Source: Nitrososphaerota archaeon (GTDB taxonomy: Archaea > Thermoproteota > Nitrososphaeria > Nitrososphaerales > Gagatemarchaeaceae). From it: a stretch of DNA of 64,000 nucleotides. The position numbers and the translations under genes were made by a program. The stretch lies in the NCBI GenBank assembly GCA_027320425.1, contig DAHVLJ010000020.1, positions 41,588-105,587 of the forward strand, in the 5' to 3' direction. Below, piece by piece: positions 18,865-28,264 of this stretch (positions are counted from its first letter, which is position 1; each line of letters opens with the position of its first letter). The notes under the pieces were generated by a model, which had not been told where the DNA came from, searched no databases, and was given only the letters and a program-made list of their open reading frames with translations.

Positions 18865-20912
18865 TTCTTCCTCCCGGGGCAGTCCTGATTGATACAGAGT
18901 CTCCAGGGGCGTCCCCTGCCTGTGACACTGATTACCGGCCAGGAACAATCATCACACGCTTTCAGGACCTTTATCGTCCCCTTCTGAGGAAGCGGGGAAG
19001 ATGCACGGCAGGCGGACGGGTAGTTCGAACAGCCCGCGAACCGCTTGCCTGTGGCTCTGGACGTAATCAGCCTCAGTTCACCTGATTTGCATACCGGGCA
19101 CCTCCCCAGCACGAACTGTTTCGCCGTCGTCATTTCCAACGCCGACCCGATCTCCTTTCCCAGGGCGTCTTCTTCGGCGCCAAGGACCGAAAGCTGGTCC
19201 GCGATGGTTCTGATCGTCTCCCTAAGAATCATCGCTTCTCCGCTTCCGGCATCCTCCACCACTTCCAGTTTTTCTTCTATCTTCCTGGTCAGGCCGGTGC
19301 CCACAATGGTTGGGGCGAACCGCTCCATCACATCTATGACCACGAACCCCAGCTCTGACACCTCCATGTTTTCTCCGGAAACATATCCCCTATCCACCAG
19401 GGTGGCGATTATGTCTGCTCTTGTGGCCTTTGTCCCTATCTCTTCTCTTTCCATCTTCTCGAGCAGGCTCCCGGGATTGTACCGGTTCGGCTTCAGCTCG
19501 AACTTTTCTTCGGCATCGACGCTCGAAGTCAACAGCCTGTCGCCTTCGGAAATCTGGAGGATTTCCTTGTCCCTGTAACCAGCATACCTTCCATAGTGGT
19601 CCATCCATCCCTGAAAGACCGTCCTTCCTCCAGAAGCCACGAACTTATGAGACCCTACCATGATTGTGACATCCACCAATTCGCGCCTTGCAGAAGCTCC
19701 GAACGCGGCGAGGAACCTTCTGACGACGAGGTCGAAGATAGAGCTCTCAAAGCGTCCGAGAGGGTGCCTGGGCTTCTCCCCGGTAGGGTGGATGGCTGGA
19801 TGGGCCGGGTCTGACTTCGGTCCTTGGACCGGCTTAGCCCCAGACCTCAGGATTTCATCGGCAATCCGAGAATATTCCTGGAACTTGCTGATGCCGGCGA
19901 CGATACCTCTCAGGTTCAACGACGGCGGAAGCTTCTGGCTCCCTGTCCTCGGGTAAGATATCAGCGCGCCCAGATAGAGGCGTTCTGCGATCTGCAGAGT
20001 CCTGCTAGGCGAGATGCCGAATATCCGATATACTTCTTTCTGCAACTCTCCGATGTCAAAAGGGGGCGGGGGCCCTACCTGCACCATCCGTCTTTTGACT
20101 GAAGCCACAACCGCACCCTCTCCAAGGCAATCTTCGCGGATTCTTTTTGCTGCAGCCGAAGTGCGGATCTTCTCCTGAGCATAGGCAGCTGCGACCTTCT
20201 TCCCGTTAACGTCGAACACGCCGGAGATTTTCCAGTAGGGGGTGGGGACGAACTCTCGTATCTCCCTCTCACGGTCCGCCAGGAAACGGAGCGTCGGCCC
20301 CTGTACTCTCCCGATGCTTACCGTCCTATACCTGATCCCTGAACCAAGGACGGCTTGGGACAGCGCCCTCGACATGTTCACCCCCCAGACGAAGTCAATG
20401 GAATGTCTTGCCCTCCCAGCCCGAGCCAGTCCCTGGTTCGGCTCAGGTTCTAGGGAGTCGAACGCCCTCTTCAGGTCCTCTTCGGTAAGGGTAGAGAACT
20501 TGGCCCTGAGCGAGTCCGCCTCCCTTCCCCCGCACGCATATCTGAGCAGGTTGTGTCCGATTGTCTCTCCTTCGGCGTCGAAATCACAGGCGTTTACTAG
20601 CCTAGTTGCGCCGGAAGACAGCTTCTTGATGGCGGAGACGCGTCTTCCTGCGCCCACACTGTCGTCATCCACCAGGTTTGAAGGATACCACTCTACATCG
20701 AAGACTGGATATACGGTCCTCTCGTCGATAGGGTCTGATATGCCGTAAACATGACCTTGGGCAGCACAAACCACGAATTCTTCCCCGTTCAAAGTGAAAC
20801 TGTAGACCGATGTGCCTTCGACTAGAGCACTCTTGCTCGTACCATCGGAAAGCGCACTGGCGACCCTCCTGGCGGCGTCAGGCTTCTCGCATATCACCAG
20901 AGTGTATCCCAA
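18861..20912 (-). CDS. topA: DNA topoisomerase IA
   Basis: Type IA topoisomerase of 683 residues. The TOPRIM acidic triad is in ACDFDAEGE (Asp110, Asp112), the active-site Tyr320 is in ISYPRTGSQ, and SIGRVQGPTL is characteristic of the family. The C-terminus carries two Cys4 zinc modules (CPVC...C and CDDC...C). There is no reverse-gyrase helicase domain. The start codon is TTG at 20912. The gene heads an operon with a small zinc protein and a three-helix membrane protein. Acts to relax negative supercoils and handle single-stranded topological problems. Confidence 0.95.
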   Translation of the reverse strand: MGYTLVICEKPDAARRVASALSDGTSKSALVEGTSVYSFTLNGEEFVVCAAQGHVYGISDPIDERTVYPVFDVEWYPSNLVDDDSVGAGRRVSAIKKLSSGATRLVNACDFDAEGETIGHNLLRYACGGREADSLRAKFSTLTEEDLKRAFDSLEPEPNQGLARAGRARHSIDFVWGVNMSRALSQAVLGSGIRYRTVSIGRVQGPTLRFLADREREIREFVPTPYWKISGVFDVNGKKVAAAYAQEKIRTSAAAKRIREDCLGEGAVVASVKRRMVQVGPPPPFDIGELQKEVYRIFGISPSRTLQIAERLYLGALISYPRTGSQKLPPSLNLRGIVAGISKFQEYSRIADEILRSGAKPVQGPKSDPAHPAIHPTGEKPRHPLGRFESSIFDLVVRRFLAAFGASARRELVDVTIMVGSHKFVASGGRTVFQGWMDHYGRYAGYRDKEILQISEGDRLLTSSVDAEEKFELKPNRYNPGSLLEKMEREEIGTKATRADIIATLVDRGYVSGENMEVSELGFVVIDVMERFAPTIVGTGLTRKIEEKLEVVEDAGSGEAMILRETIRTIADQLSVLGAEEDALGKEIGSALEMTTAKQFVLGRCPVCKSGELRLITSRATGKRFAGCSNYPSACRASSPLPQKGTIKVLKACDDCSWPVISVTGRGRPWRLCINQDCPGRKK

Positions 20913-20956
20913 AATCGAACCCTCGCAGGAAGTCCAACAGAGTTACAGTGCTCTGT

Positions 20957-21133
20957 TTAGGAGAAGGAACCGTCGATCTTCTTTACTTCCACCTGGTACT
21001 TCGCAGGCGCAAGCTTTACTCCGCACTTCTTACAGCGGTAGTCAGCTGCTTTCAACACGTCTCCCGGAGATCTGAGGTCGAAGCCAGAGTATAGAGGAGA
21101 ACCACAGGAACTACAGACTATCTCGTATGTCAA
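20957..21133 (-). CDS. Small zinc-ribbon protein
   Basis: Two CxxC pairs (CSSCG and CKKCG) about 28 residues apart form a zinc ribbon in a 58-residue protein (MTYEIVCSSCG). An ATG at 21157 adds eight residues, but a CTAAATC box (21158-21167) touches that ATG and is about 30 nt before the in-frame TTG at 21133, so the TTG is preferred. It lies between topA and cofE on the same strand. No specific function is recognised; similar ribbons are common in archaeal transcription and translation factors. Confidence 0.68.
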   Translation of the reverse strand: MTYEIVCSSCGSPLYSGFDLRSPGDVLKAADYRCKKCGVKLAPAKYQVEVKKIDGSFS

Positions 21134-21161
21134 TGCCGCGTCCTGGCGCCCCGCCATAGAT

Positions 21162-21935
21162 TTAGGCGTATGCGCTTTGAGAGTGGCCCAGACTTCTCAG
21201 GAAAACGTCATCGTCGGTGGAGATGGCGAATCTGCCGCCGTCGTATTCTTCATCGATGAGCAGATCCCTTCCTATGCCACGGGCGACCACCAGGGGTGTG
21301 GCTTCATCCGACTCTCCCATCAGCACTTCGGCCGCGGAGGCTAGGTCGTCCGCAAGCGCCTGGGATGTCACCTTCAGCACGTTGCCGAAGAGGTCTGACC
21401 TTCCCCTCATATCGAGGACCGCCTCTATCCCCGACGAGGCGACCGCCACTCCGGTGGTGCCCTTCCGCGTAGGCGAAAGCCGGCTGTCACAAACTACCAC
21501 CCCCACCGAAACGCCTCTCGAAAACTTCAACGATTCCCTGATCTTCCTTGCAGAGACCTCTGACTTCATCGGGTACAGCACAACCATCCCATGGGCCACG
21601 TTCGACTTGTCGATCCCGGCGTTGGGGGTTAGCAACCCATCCTTTGCCGCGAGAATGAAGCCAGGGATGCCGCCGATTATTTCGTCCGACTCCCGGATGA
21701 CGAGTTCACAGAGCTTGGGGTCCATATGATGCCTCGCGGCCAACTCCTTGGCTTTGGCCCCCGGCCGGACCGTCGCCAGTTTTACGACCCGACCTTCGGA
21801 CATGGCGACGAATTTGCTTGAGATGACAATCACGTCCCCGTCATCCAGTTCGGCGCCTATTCTTCGGTCAACGAACTCGACGAGGTCGAACCGAGATATT
21901 TTTGCTGGCGTTGGAACAGGGACAAAGGTCAGCAT
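21162..21935 (-). CDS. cofE: Coenzyme F420-0:L-glutamate ligase
   Basis: Adds gamma-linked glutamates to F420-0 using GTP, a late step in coenzyme F420 synthesis. Protein of 257 residues with family motifs DGDVIVISSKFVAMSEGR, NAGIDKSN and VVVCDSRLSPTRKG. Its presence shows the organism makes the deazaflavin cofactor. The ATG at 21935 is 27 nt from the ACTTAAAT box at 21958-21965, the same element that lies 30 nt before the divergent gcvT start. Confidence 0.93.
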   Translation of the reverse strand: MLTFVPVPTPAKISRFDLVEFVDRRIGAELDDGDVIVISSKFVAMSEGRVVKLATVRPGAKAKELAARHHMDPKLCELVIRESDEIIGGIPGFILAAKDGLLTPNAGIDKSNVAHGMVVLYPMKSEVSARKIRESLKFSRGVSVGVVVCDSRLSPTRKGTTGVAVASSGIEAVLDMRGRSDLFGNVLKVTSQALADDLASAAEVLMGESDEATPLVVARGIGRDLLIDEEYDGGRFAISTDDDVFLRSLGHSQSAYA

Positions 21936-21956
21936 ACACCCTTACGAACCTTGGCC

Positions 21957-21967
21957 CACTTAAATAG
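21957..21967. promoter_or_regulatory. Shared TATA-like element between cofE and gcvT
   Basis: CACTTAAATAG sits in the 56-base gap between the two divergent starts. It is centred 27 nt from the cofE ATG and 30 nt from the gcvT TTG, so one near-palindromic box could position TBP for both directions. Confidence 0.6.
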
Positions 21968-21991
21968 AGTCGGCCGAAGTCACCGCGTCTT

Positions 21992-23104
21992 TTGCTCAGG
22001 AAGACCCAGCTCTATGACTACCACAGGGCCCACGCGAAGCTCACAGAGTTCGCAGGGTATGACATGCCCCTTTGGTACACGACCACATCAGAGGAACACA
22101 TGGCCGTCAGGAATGCTTCTGGTATCTTCGACGTTTCACACATGGCGAGGTTCGAGGTGACGGGGGGCCAGTCAACAGAATTCCTCGAGGGCCTCGTGCC
22201 TACCGCCGTCCAGTCCCAGCAACAGGGGAAGGCGTTCTACACTTTGTTGCTCAACGATCACGGCGGCATCATCGACGACCTGATCATAGTCAGGCTGCAG
22301 AGCGACAGGTACATGGTCGTGGTAAACGCGGCGAACGCTCAGGCCGACAAGAAGCACATGCTGGACCACGCCCCGTCAGGGCTGCAACTGGTCGATAGGA
22401 CTGAGGAGACCGCAATGATCGCAGTGCAGGGGCCGGCTGCCCAGTCGTCGCTGCAGCCCCTCACAGACCTAGACCTGAGCCAGCTCAAGCGTTTCCGAAG
22501 CGCCGAGACCAAGGTTTTGGGAGAGGATGCAATCGTGTCGAGGACAGGCTACACGGGCGAAGACGGGTTCGAGGTGATCCTGTACAACGCTACAATGGAG
22601 AATCCGGGCGGCGCTCTGAAAACATGGGGGAAGCTCGCGCTGTCATCGACCCCATGCGGGCTTGGTGCTAGGGACTCGCTGAGGCTCGAAGCCGGGCTCC
22701 CGCTGCACGGCTCAGACATAGACCAGAACACCGATCCGTATCAGGCTGATCTGTCCTGGGTGATTACTGCGGAAAAGGGGGGATACATCGGTGAAGGCGC
22801 CCTTTCGACGTACAAGGAACACGGACCGACCTTCATTAGAAGGGGGCTGGTGATGGATTCAGGCATTCCGCGCCACGGGTTCGAAGTGGTGGATGAATCA
22901 GGACCCATCGGCGAGGTCACCAGTGGGACGTTTTCCCCGCTTCTCCGAAAGGGAGTGGCCCTCTGCAAGGTGAAGCGGGAGCGTTCTGCCTATGGAACCG
23001 AAGTCGGGGTGTTGGTGAGGGACTCACGCCAGAGAGCGGCAATCACGAAACCCCCATTCTACGCTGAATCGCTCTATGGGTGGAAGCGCCAGAAGGGTAA
23101 TTAA
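21992..23104 (+). CDS. gcvT: Glycine cleavage system T protein (aminomethyltransferase)
   Basis: Transfers the methylene group from the aminomethyl-lipoyl H protein to tetrahydrofolate, releasing ammonia. Protein of 370 residues, standard length. Motifs include EYDMPLW-like AGYDMPLWY, GIFDVSHMARFEV, and GARDSLRLEAGLPLHGSD with the folate-site Asp. Start is TTG at 21992. gcvH follows 23 bases later. GcvP and lipoamide dehydrogenase are not in the window; SHMT at 8-9 kb shares the pathway. Confidence 0.95.
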   Translation: MLRKTQLYDYHRAHAKLTEFAGYDMPLWYTTTSEEHMAVRNASGIFDVSHMARFEVTGGQSTEFLEGLVPTAVQSQQQGKAFYTLLLNDHGGIIDDLIIVRLQSDRYMVVVNAANAQADKKHMLDHAPSGLQLVDRTEETAMIAVQGPAAQSSLQPLTDLDLSQLKRFRSAETKVLGEDAIVSRTGYTGEDGFEVILYNATMENPGGALKTWGKLALSSTPCGLGARDSLRLEAGLPLHGSDIDQNTDPYQADLSWVITAEKGGYIGEGALSTYKEHGPTFIRRGLVMDSGIPRHGFEVVDESGPIGEVTSGTFSPLLRKGVALCKVKRERSAYGTEVGVLVRDSRQRAAITKPPFYAESLYGWKRQKGN

Positions 23105-23127
23105 TTCGCCACAACGGCGCGACAACG

Positions 23128-23538
23128 ATGGAAGTCCACGGATACCAGATTGTCGAGGGATTGCTGTATACGAAAGAACACGAGTGGGCCAAACCGGAAG
23201 GACAGTTGGTCAAGATAGGGGTAACCGACTACGCTGCAAAAACCCTGAACGACGTCGTCTTTGTCACCCTCCCAAAGGTGGACGCGAAAGTGGAACAGTC
23301 GAAATCGATGGGCACTGTGGAGTCAATAAAGGCAGTATCCGAGGTCTATTCTCCAGTCTCCGGGACGGTAACCAAAGTCAACGGGGCGCTCGACACCCAC
23401 CCTGAGCTCGTGAACAGTTCGCCATATGGCGACGGCTGGTTGGTAGAAGTGACCCCGTCGAACCTGACTGCCGAAAGGAAAGACCTCCTGGATGCTAAGG
23501 GCTATGCCGAGTATCTAGGTAGCCTGATGTCGAAGTAG
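23128..23538 (+). CDS. gcvH: Glycine cleavage system H protein
   Basis: Lipoyl carrier protein of 136 residues. The lipoylated lysine is Lys68 in GTVESIKAVSEVYSPVSG. TKEHEW at residues 15-20 is the usual N-terminal motif. A TAATTAAT box at 23098-23105, overlapping the gcvT stop, is centred 26 nt before the ATG, so gcvH may have its own leaderless promoter despite being just downstream of gcvT. Confidence 0.95.
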   Translation: MEVHGYQIVEGLLYTKEHEWAKPEGQLVKIGVTDYAAKTLNDVVFVTLPKVDAKVEQSKSMGTVESIKAVSEVYSPVSGTVTKVNGALDTHPELVNSSPYGDGWLVEVTPSNLTAERKDLLDAKGYAEYLGSLMSK

Positions 23539-23582
23539 AAGAGCACGGTTAAAATAGCCCGCAACTCGCTCGATTTCCAGAT

Positions 23583-25997
23583 TTGGGCATACTCGACACC
23601 ATACGTTCCTTCATGAGGCGGCCGACCGTCTCTCGAAGGGCGCTAATGACTTCGATGGTGCTCTCGATTGTGTTCACAATCGCCGTGCTGATTAGGGCCT
23701 ATGCAGCGAAGTATGGCTTCTACCTCAACGAGTTCGACCCCTACTGGGACTACTACGCTGCCCAGCACATAGTGAACCTCTTCCACGCCCAGGGGCTATA
23801 TGCCGCATTCTTCGCGAACCCTGCCAACTGCGGCCCCACGGTGTTTACCGCCTGCCACACCGTGCAGGGGTACTTCTACTGGCACGACATACAGACATGG
23901 TTCCCCTACGGAAGGAATGTCGCCGCCACTTCCCAGGGCGGCCTTGAGGTTTTCGGCGCCCTGACCTTCCTTCTTGTCCACGACCTCTTCGGGGTCCCGA
24001 TCACGCTCTACGACTGGCTGATCGTCCTTCCGGTTCTGTTGGGATCGCTCACGGCCGTGCTCTTCTATTTCCTGGTGAGAAAGATCGCCGGGGACGCAGC
24101 TGGCCTGTTCGCCGCGTTGGTTTTCGCCGTATCTCCGCCCATAATCGAGAGAGGCAACCTGGGGTGGTTCAAGTCCGAGCCGCTGGCCATACTCCTGTTC
24201 GTGGCCGCGAGCTATCTGATGCTCACGGTGTTCGACAAGGAGAGGCCTTCCAGAAGCAAGGTCATGCGCGGCATCGCGTCGGGCATATTGATCGGTTATG
24301 CCAACACCGCCTGGGGAGGAGGCGACTACTTCAGCGGCGCGTTCGGACTGATCTTCCTGATCATCCCGTTCCTTAACCTCGACCTCGCAGCATTCACTCC
24401 TGCCATCACACTATTCACCGCATTCGACCTGTTCGTAAGCGCTGTCTTCCCTAGGCCCGGAGTGGCCATAGTAACCAACCCTGTTGGGCTCGCGTTGATA
24501 GGAGGCACGGTCTTCGCGCTGGTCGGGCAGTGGGCCAAGACATGGGCCAAACCCACCGAGTACAGGTCCACCATGCTGAAGTTCCTATTCGGGTTCGGGA
24601 TAGCCGGCCTTGCGCTGCTGAGCTTCGGTCTGGTGGGCGGGTTGACGTTGAGATACCTGACCGTGATAGCGCCCTGGGCGAGCGTCAACAACGCACTTGT
24701 CCGCTCGGTCGCCGAACAGGCGTCACCGACTGGGGCTGACTATTTCACTTCATATGCCATACTGTTGTTCTTTGGAATGGCCGGCGCGCTGATCGCGTTC
24801 AGGCGGCGGGGCATTCCAATGATTTACGCGCTGATCTTCGGACTGACAGGGCTTTACTTCTCGGCCGCTTTCTCGAGGCTCCTGGTCTACTCCTCGATAT
24901 CATTAGGGATACTTGGAGGCATAGGCTTCGCCGAGCTGGCGTTCGCGATAGCGAAGCCGAGCAGCACGGCTCTGGTCAAGAAGAAGGCCTCTCCCACGTC
25001 TAGGAACGAGATGAAGGTTGTCTTCTCCATAGCGGTCATAGCCCTGATTGTCCTGCCTGCGGGTTCCTACTGGATTCCCAACCCAATCCAGTGCACCTAC
25101 AGCGGACAGCTGTTCTGCGACAACAGCCCCGCAGACTCCGGCGTCAGCCTGGTCAACGGCGCGACCATCTATTCGCGATCCGGGTTCAGCGACTGGATAC
25201 AGACACTCCAGTGGGTCAGGCAGGACACGCCGACCAATTCCGTGATAATCTCTTGGTGGGACTACGGCTACTGGTTCGCTGTCATGGGTAACAGGACCAC
25301 TGTCGTGGATAACGCCACCCTCAACAGTACTAGGATAGCACAGGTCGGCCAGCTCCTGATGTCCAATGCGACGCAGGCCGCTGCGATGGCGAGTAGCATG
25401 GGTGGGGGAAGGCCTACATACGTAGCGATCTTCATCACGGGGAGCATTTTCCCGCTCACTTCTTCCGGTTCCAGCCAGCAGTACTACATACTACAGGTCC
25501 CCAGTGGTGGAGGGTTCACGGCGGGCGGCGGCGACGAGAGTAAGAAGCAATGGTTCATCCGCATAGGCGGGCTCAACGAGTCGCAATACCTCGAGTGCCC
25601 GTCCACGTCCGGCCTCACGTCAGCGGGGGGCCCGTGTCTATCGGTCGACGACTTCAACCTGACTCCGTATGCCATGCAGAACAGCCTGTTCGGACAGCTT
25701 CTCCCGTTCAAGCTGGCTGGTTACCTCTACAGCAGCGGGAGCGGAAGCAGCGCTACCATAGCGTTCAGCCAGACGTACACTTTCGGGACCGGTAACTCTC
25801 CCCCAATCGAGGCCTTCACCTATCCCAGCAGCTACAACTACCCATCGAACAGCACCGGACCGTTCAGGCTCGCATACGTGTCTCCGAGCCTTTCAGCCGC
25901 CGAGAGCGGAAACTCTCCATGCCCCGGAAACTCCAACCTTCAGTGCTTCAACGCTATACTGATCTACCAGCTCGTCCCTGGAAACTACACTTCGTAA
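23583..25997 (+). CDS. aglB: Oligosaccharyltransferase AglB/STT3
   Basis: Membrane enzyme of 804 residues that moves a lipid-linked glycan to Asn in N-X-S/T sequons outside the cell. The N-terminal part has about a dozen hydrophobic helices; the first external loop carries NEFDPYWDYY, the metal-binding acidic motif. The signature WWDYG is at residues 558-562, followed by a large extracellular C-terminal domain. Start is TTG 23583, about 31 nt after GTTAAAATA (23548-23556). The gene end overlaps convergent nop10 by 13 bases. Implies a glycosylated S-layer or surface proteins. Confidence 0.94.
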   Translation: MGILDTIRSFMRRPTVSRRALMTSMVLSIVFTIAVLIRAYAAKYGFYLNEFDPYWDYYAAQHIVNLFHAQGLYAAFFANPANCGPTVFTACHTVQGYFYWHDIQTWFPYGRNVAATSQGGLEVFGALTFLLVHDLFGVPITLYDWLIVLPVLLGSLTAVLFYFLVRKIAGDAAGLFAALVFAVSPPIIERGNLGWFKSEPLAILLFVAASYLMLTVFDKERPSRSKVMRGIASGILIGYANTAWGGGDYFSGAFGLIFLIIPFLNLDLAAFTPAITLFTAFDLFVSAVFPRPGVAIVTNPVGLALIGGTVFALVGQWAKTWAKPTEYRSTMLKFLFGFGIAGLALLSFGLVGGLTLRYLTVIAPWASVNNALVRSVAEQASPTGADYFTSYAILLFFGMAGALIAFRRRGIPMIYALIFGLTGLYFSAAFSRLLVYSSISLGILGGIGFAELAFAIAKPSSTALVKKKASPTSRNEMKVVFSIAVIALIVLPAGSYWIPNPIQCTYSGQLFCDNSPADSGVSLVNGATIYSRSGFSDWIQTLQWVRQDTPTNSVIISWWDYGYWFAVMGNRTTVVDNATLNSTRIAQVGQLLMSNATQAAAMASSMGGGRPTYVAIFITGSIFPLTSSGSSQQYYILQVPSGGGFTAGGGDESKKQWFIRIGGLNESQYLECPSTSGLTSAGGPCLSVDDFNLTPYAMQNSLFGQLLPFKLAGYLYSSGSGSSATIAFSQTYTFGTGNSPPIEAFTYPSSYNYPSNSTGPFRLAYVSPSLSAAESGNSPCPGNSNLQCFNAILIYQLVPGNYTS

Positions 25998-26143
25998 GCC
26001 AACGGGCTTCTGTATCTCGCATATCTGTCGTCAGGAGAGTATCTAGCGGGGTGGACGGTGACCGTCTTCGCGCCGCAGCTTGGACACTTGTCGGAGAGCG
26101 AATATCGCCCACACTGCGCGCACTTTAGCATCAGGCTCTTCAA
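25985..26143 (-). CDS. nop10: H/ACA snoRNP protein Nop10
   Basis: Small subunit of the H/ACA pseudouridylation particle, binding Cbf5. The 52-residue product has the zinc ribbon CAQCGRYSLSDKCPSCG and the conserved tail HPARYSPDDRYARYR. Start is TTG 26143 overlapping the aIF2-alpha stop (TTGA), or possibly the ATG at 26131. The stop lies inside the 3' end of aglB on the other strand. Following aIF2-alpha is the usual archaeal position for this gene. Confidence 0.93.
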   Translation of the reverse strand: MKSLMLKCAQCGRYSLSDKCPSCGAKTVTVHPARYSPDDRYARYRSPLAYEV

Positions 26144-26940
26144 GACGAGCCGCCGTATTTCCTCGATATCTCTCGCTTGAAGCTGTAAGCGTCGTGCTTC
26201 CCGACGCCGTCTTTGATCTTCTCCAGCACCACGTCCATCGCCTTCTCCGCCTGCTTGTAGTCGTCGGCGGTTATCCTGACCCTGTAGTGAGGCGCTCCGG
26301 CATAGGTGATGTGGACTTCGGCCGACGGTGCGTTCGCTGCGGCGAGCAACGTCTTCTTGACCTGCTCAATGCCTTCTGGAGACCTCGAGGAGACTTCGAC
26401 TAGCGCGCCGACTTCGTACCTCGGAGGGATAATCTTCTCCTCTGCTATCTCAGCAACCGCCTTCGCTTCTTTTTCTGAAAGCGCAGCAGGCGAGAGCGCC
26501 TCTGCCCCCTTCCGGGCCGCAGTCTCCAAAGCGCCATAGAGGGTGCCGAACTCTCCCTCAAGCTTCAGTCTAAGAGCTCGTTCTGCGGCGTCATCTATGC
26601 CGAGCTTCTTCTTCACCGTGTCGATGATCGCGAGAGCCCTTTCCTCTCTCTTCCACTCGATTACCTTGGCCCGCCTTTCTTCGTTGGTGACCTGCCTGAG
26701 TGAAAGGTCGATTTCTCTCCTAGACCTGTTAACCCTGATTACTTTCAATATGAGTTTCTGCGACACTTTGGCCACCCGGTCGATGTTCCTGACCCAGCCG
26801 GTCGAGATCTCCGAAACGTGCAGGAAACCGTTGGTTCCATCGTACTGGTCGAGGTTCACATAGATACCATGGGATGTTATCTCCCTGACGGTGCAGACCA
26901 CAACTTCTCCTGGGTCTGGTAGGGGCCTGTCAGCGCTCAT
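26140..26940 (-). CDS. eif2a: Translation initiation factor aIF2 alpha subunit
   Basis: Alpha subunit of the aIF2 heterotrimer that delivers initiator tRNA. Protein of 266 residues. The N-terminal S1 domain (GEVVVCTVREITSHGIYVNLDQYDG) is followed by a helical domain and a C-terminal alpha/beta domain (AEVHITYAGAPHYRVRITADDYKQAE). It lies in the classic archaeal order eL42, eS27, aIF2-alpha, Nop10, with four-base overlaps at its 3' junction, so one transcript is likely. Confidence 0.95.
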   Translation of the reverse strand: MSADRPLPDPGEVVVCTVREITSHGIYVNLDQYDGTNGFLHVSEISTGWVRNIDRVAKVSQKLILKVIRVNRSRREIDLSLRQVTNEERRAKVIEWKREERALAIIDTVKKKLGIDDAAERALRLKLEGEFGTLYGALETAARKGAEALSPAALSEKEAKAVAEIAEEKIIPPRYEVGALVEVSSRSPEGIEQVKKTLLAAANAPSAEVHITYAGAPHYRVRITADDYKQAEKAMDVVLEKIKDGVGKHDAYSFKREISRKYGGSS

Positions 26941-26972
26941 ATCGAATCTGGAACCTCGGTGGTATTTGGCGT

Positions 26973-27176
26973 TTAGCCCAGCCGCTTGACGACCGCCACG
27001 TTGCGCTGGATGTAGGCTTTTCCGCCACGGCTCTCAGCTAGCTCCCTTCCGCACCCGCTGCAGCCTACGTCCTTGGACGAGTTCGAGAAGACAATCCTCT
27101 CTTCTCCACAATCGGGACACTTCACAAGGAGGAACGAGCTCCGCGATTGGGGGATTGGTTCCCTGTCTCGCTTCAA
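26973..27176 (-). CDS. rps27e: Ribosomal protein eS27
   Basis: Small-subunit ribosomal protein of 67 residues with the zinc ribbon CPDCGEERIVFSNSS...CSGCG. Start is TTG 27176, overlapping the eL42 stop by four bases (TTGA). Some 30 bases separate it from aIF2-alpha. Confidence 0.94.
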   Translation of the reverse strand: MKRDREPIPQSRSSFLLVKCPDCGEERIVFSNSSKDVGCSGCGRELAESRGGKAYIQRNVAVVKRLG

Positions 27177-27451
27177 GCCGCTATCTCCGCCTTCCTCAAT
27201 CTGATACCGTAAGTCATCAACTCTCGGTTACACTCCTTACACTTCAGTCGGAGGGTCGCCTTCTTGGTAGTCTTGGCCGTGCGGATTAACTCTGGGAACT
27301 TCTGCCCGCCGTACCCTCGCTTCCTTCCGGCCTGCCTTCGGGCACCCCAGGAGCCCGCTCGCTCTTTGCCCCTCTTATACAACGCGACCGAGTGCGCCGT
27401 GTGCTTGTTGCACCAAGGGCAGTTTCTACGGATTTCCTTTGGGAATTTCAA
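27173..27451 (-). CDS. rpl44e: Ribosomal protein eL42 (L44e)
   Basis: Large-subunit ribosomal protein near the E site. The start is placed at TTG 27451 (MKFPKEIRRNCPWCNKHT), which matches the usual MKxPKE start and gives 92 residues, the normal length; a Shine-Dalgarno-like GGTGAGAGG directly precedes it. The frame is open to GTG 27484, but a TTTAA box at 27490-27495 lies almost against that codon. Zinc ligands: CPWC and CKEC. First gene of the eL42-eS27-aIF2alpha-Nop10 operon. Confidence 0.93.
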   Translation of the reverse strand: MKFPKEIRRNCPWCNKHTAHSVALYKRGKERAGSWGARRQAGRKRGYGGQKFPELIRTAKTTKKATLRLKCKECNRELMTYGIRLRKAEIAA

Positions 27452-27511
27452 CCTCTCACCGAAACGGATTTGCCCCGGTTTCACGCGTGCATTTAAGCTT
27501 GGCCCGCGAGA

Positions 27512-28264
27512 CTAGTCAGAAACCCTGGGCGCAAGGAAATACCACATCTTAGCGCCCTGGTCGTTGAGCTTCGTCTCAAGGCGCAGGGGCTTCTTGGTGC
27601 TGAACTCGACCTGAACGGTGTCGGTGACCCCGCCAAGCGCCTTCAGAATGCCCTGAACATAATCGATAGAGTAGGTGGCCTTGCTGTCCGCTCCCACCTT
27701 GAAATCCAGCACATCCGCGTCCTTGCTCCCCAAACCTATCTCCGCCTTCCCTACGTCAGATTTGCCAGAGAAGCTCAGCTTATCCTTCGTTGCCTGGACG
27801 GTGAACTGGTCTGACACGACTGAGATGTCCCCCAGGACCTTCTCAAGAATGCTCTTCGTGAGCGTAGCCTTCACGTCGAACTCAAGCTTCGGCAGCGGCG
27901 CGGCGCCTGTCGAGCTCTCGATCAGATGAATCGTGAATTCGCGCCTGTATCCGTTGCTCAGCCTGACGGCGATTGCGTCCTCTTCAGTGGAACCTATCTC
28001 CACGCTGTCTTTGGTCTCTGACCTTCCGACCAGCTTCACCAGATCTTCGACACGGACGCTGAACTTGAACGGCTTGTCGCACTCGAAAGAGGAGAAACTC
28101 GAGTTGGGCAGTGTCAGGTCTACTAGCGCCACATGTGACGGGTCCATCGCTCTGAACGACAAACCTTCACTGTTGGCCTCAAAGGTGGCTTCCTCGACGA
28201 GCGTCTTGACCGCGGCAGCGATGGCCTTCCATTCGTTGTTGGTAGCGGTCTTGGCCAGGAACAA
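27512..28264 (-). CDS. pcn: DNA polymerase sliding clamp PCNA
   Basis: Sliding clamp, 250 residues, forming a trimeric ring that tethers polymerases, ligase and Fen1. Typical features: N-terminal EANSEGLSFRAMDPSHVALVDL, the interdomain connector region, and C-terminal YFLAPRVSD for PIP-box clients. Start is TTG 28264, 29 nt after CATTTTAAG (28289-28297). It shares the window with PolB, PolD, primase and GINS. Confidence 0.95.
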   Translation of the reverse strand: MFLAKTATNNEWKAIAAAVKTLVEEATFEANSEGLSFRAMDPSHVALVDLTLPNSSFSSFECDKPFKFSVRVEDLVKLVGRSETKDSVEIGSTEEDAIAVRLSNGYRREFTIHLIESSTGAAPLPKLEFDVKATLTKSILEKVLGDISVVSDQFTVQATKDKLSFSGKSDVGKAEIGLGSKDADVLDFKVGADSKATYSIDYVQGILKALGGVTDTVQVEFSTKKPLRLETKLNDQGAKMWYFLAPRVSD

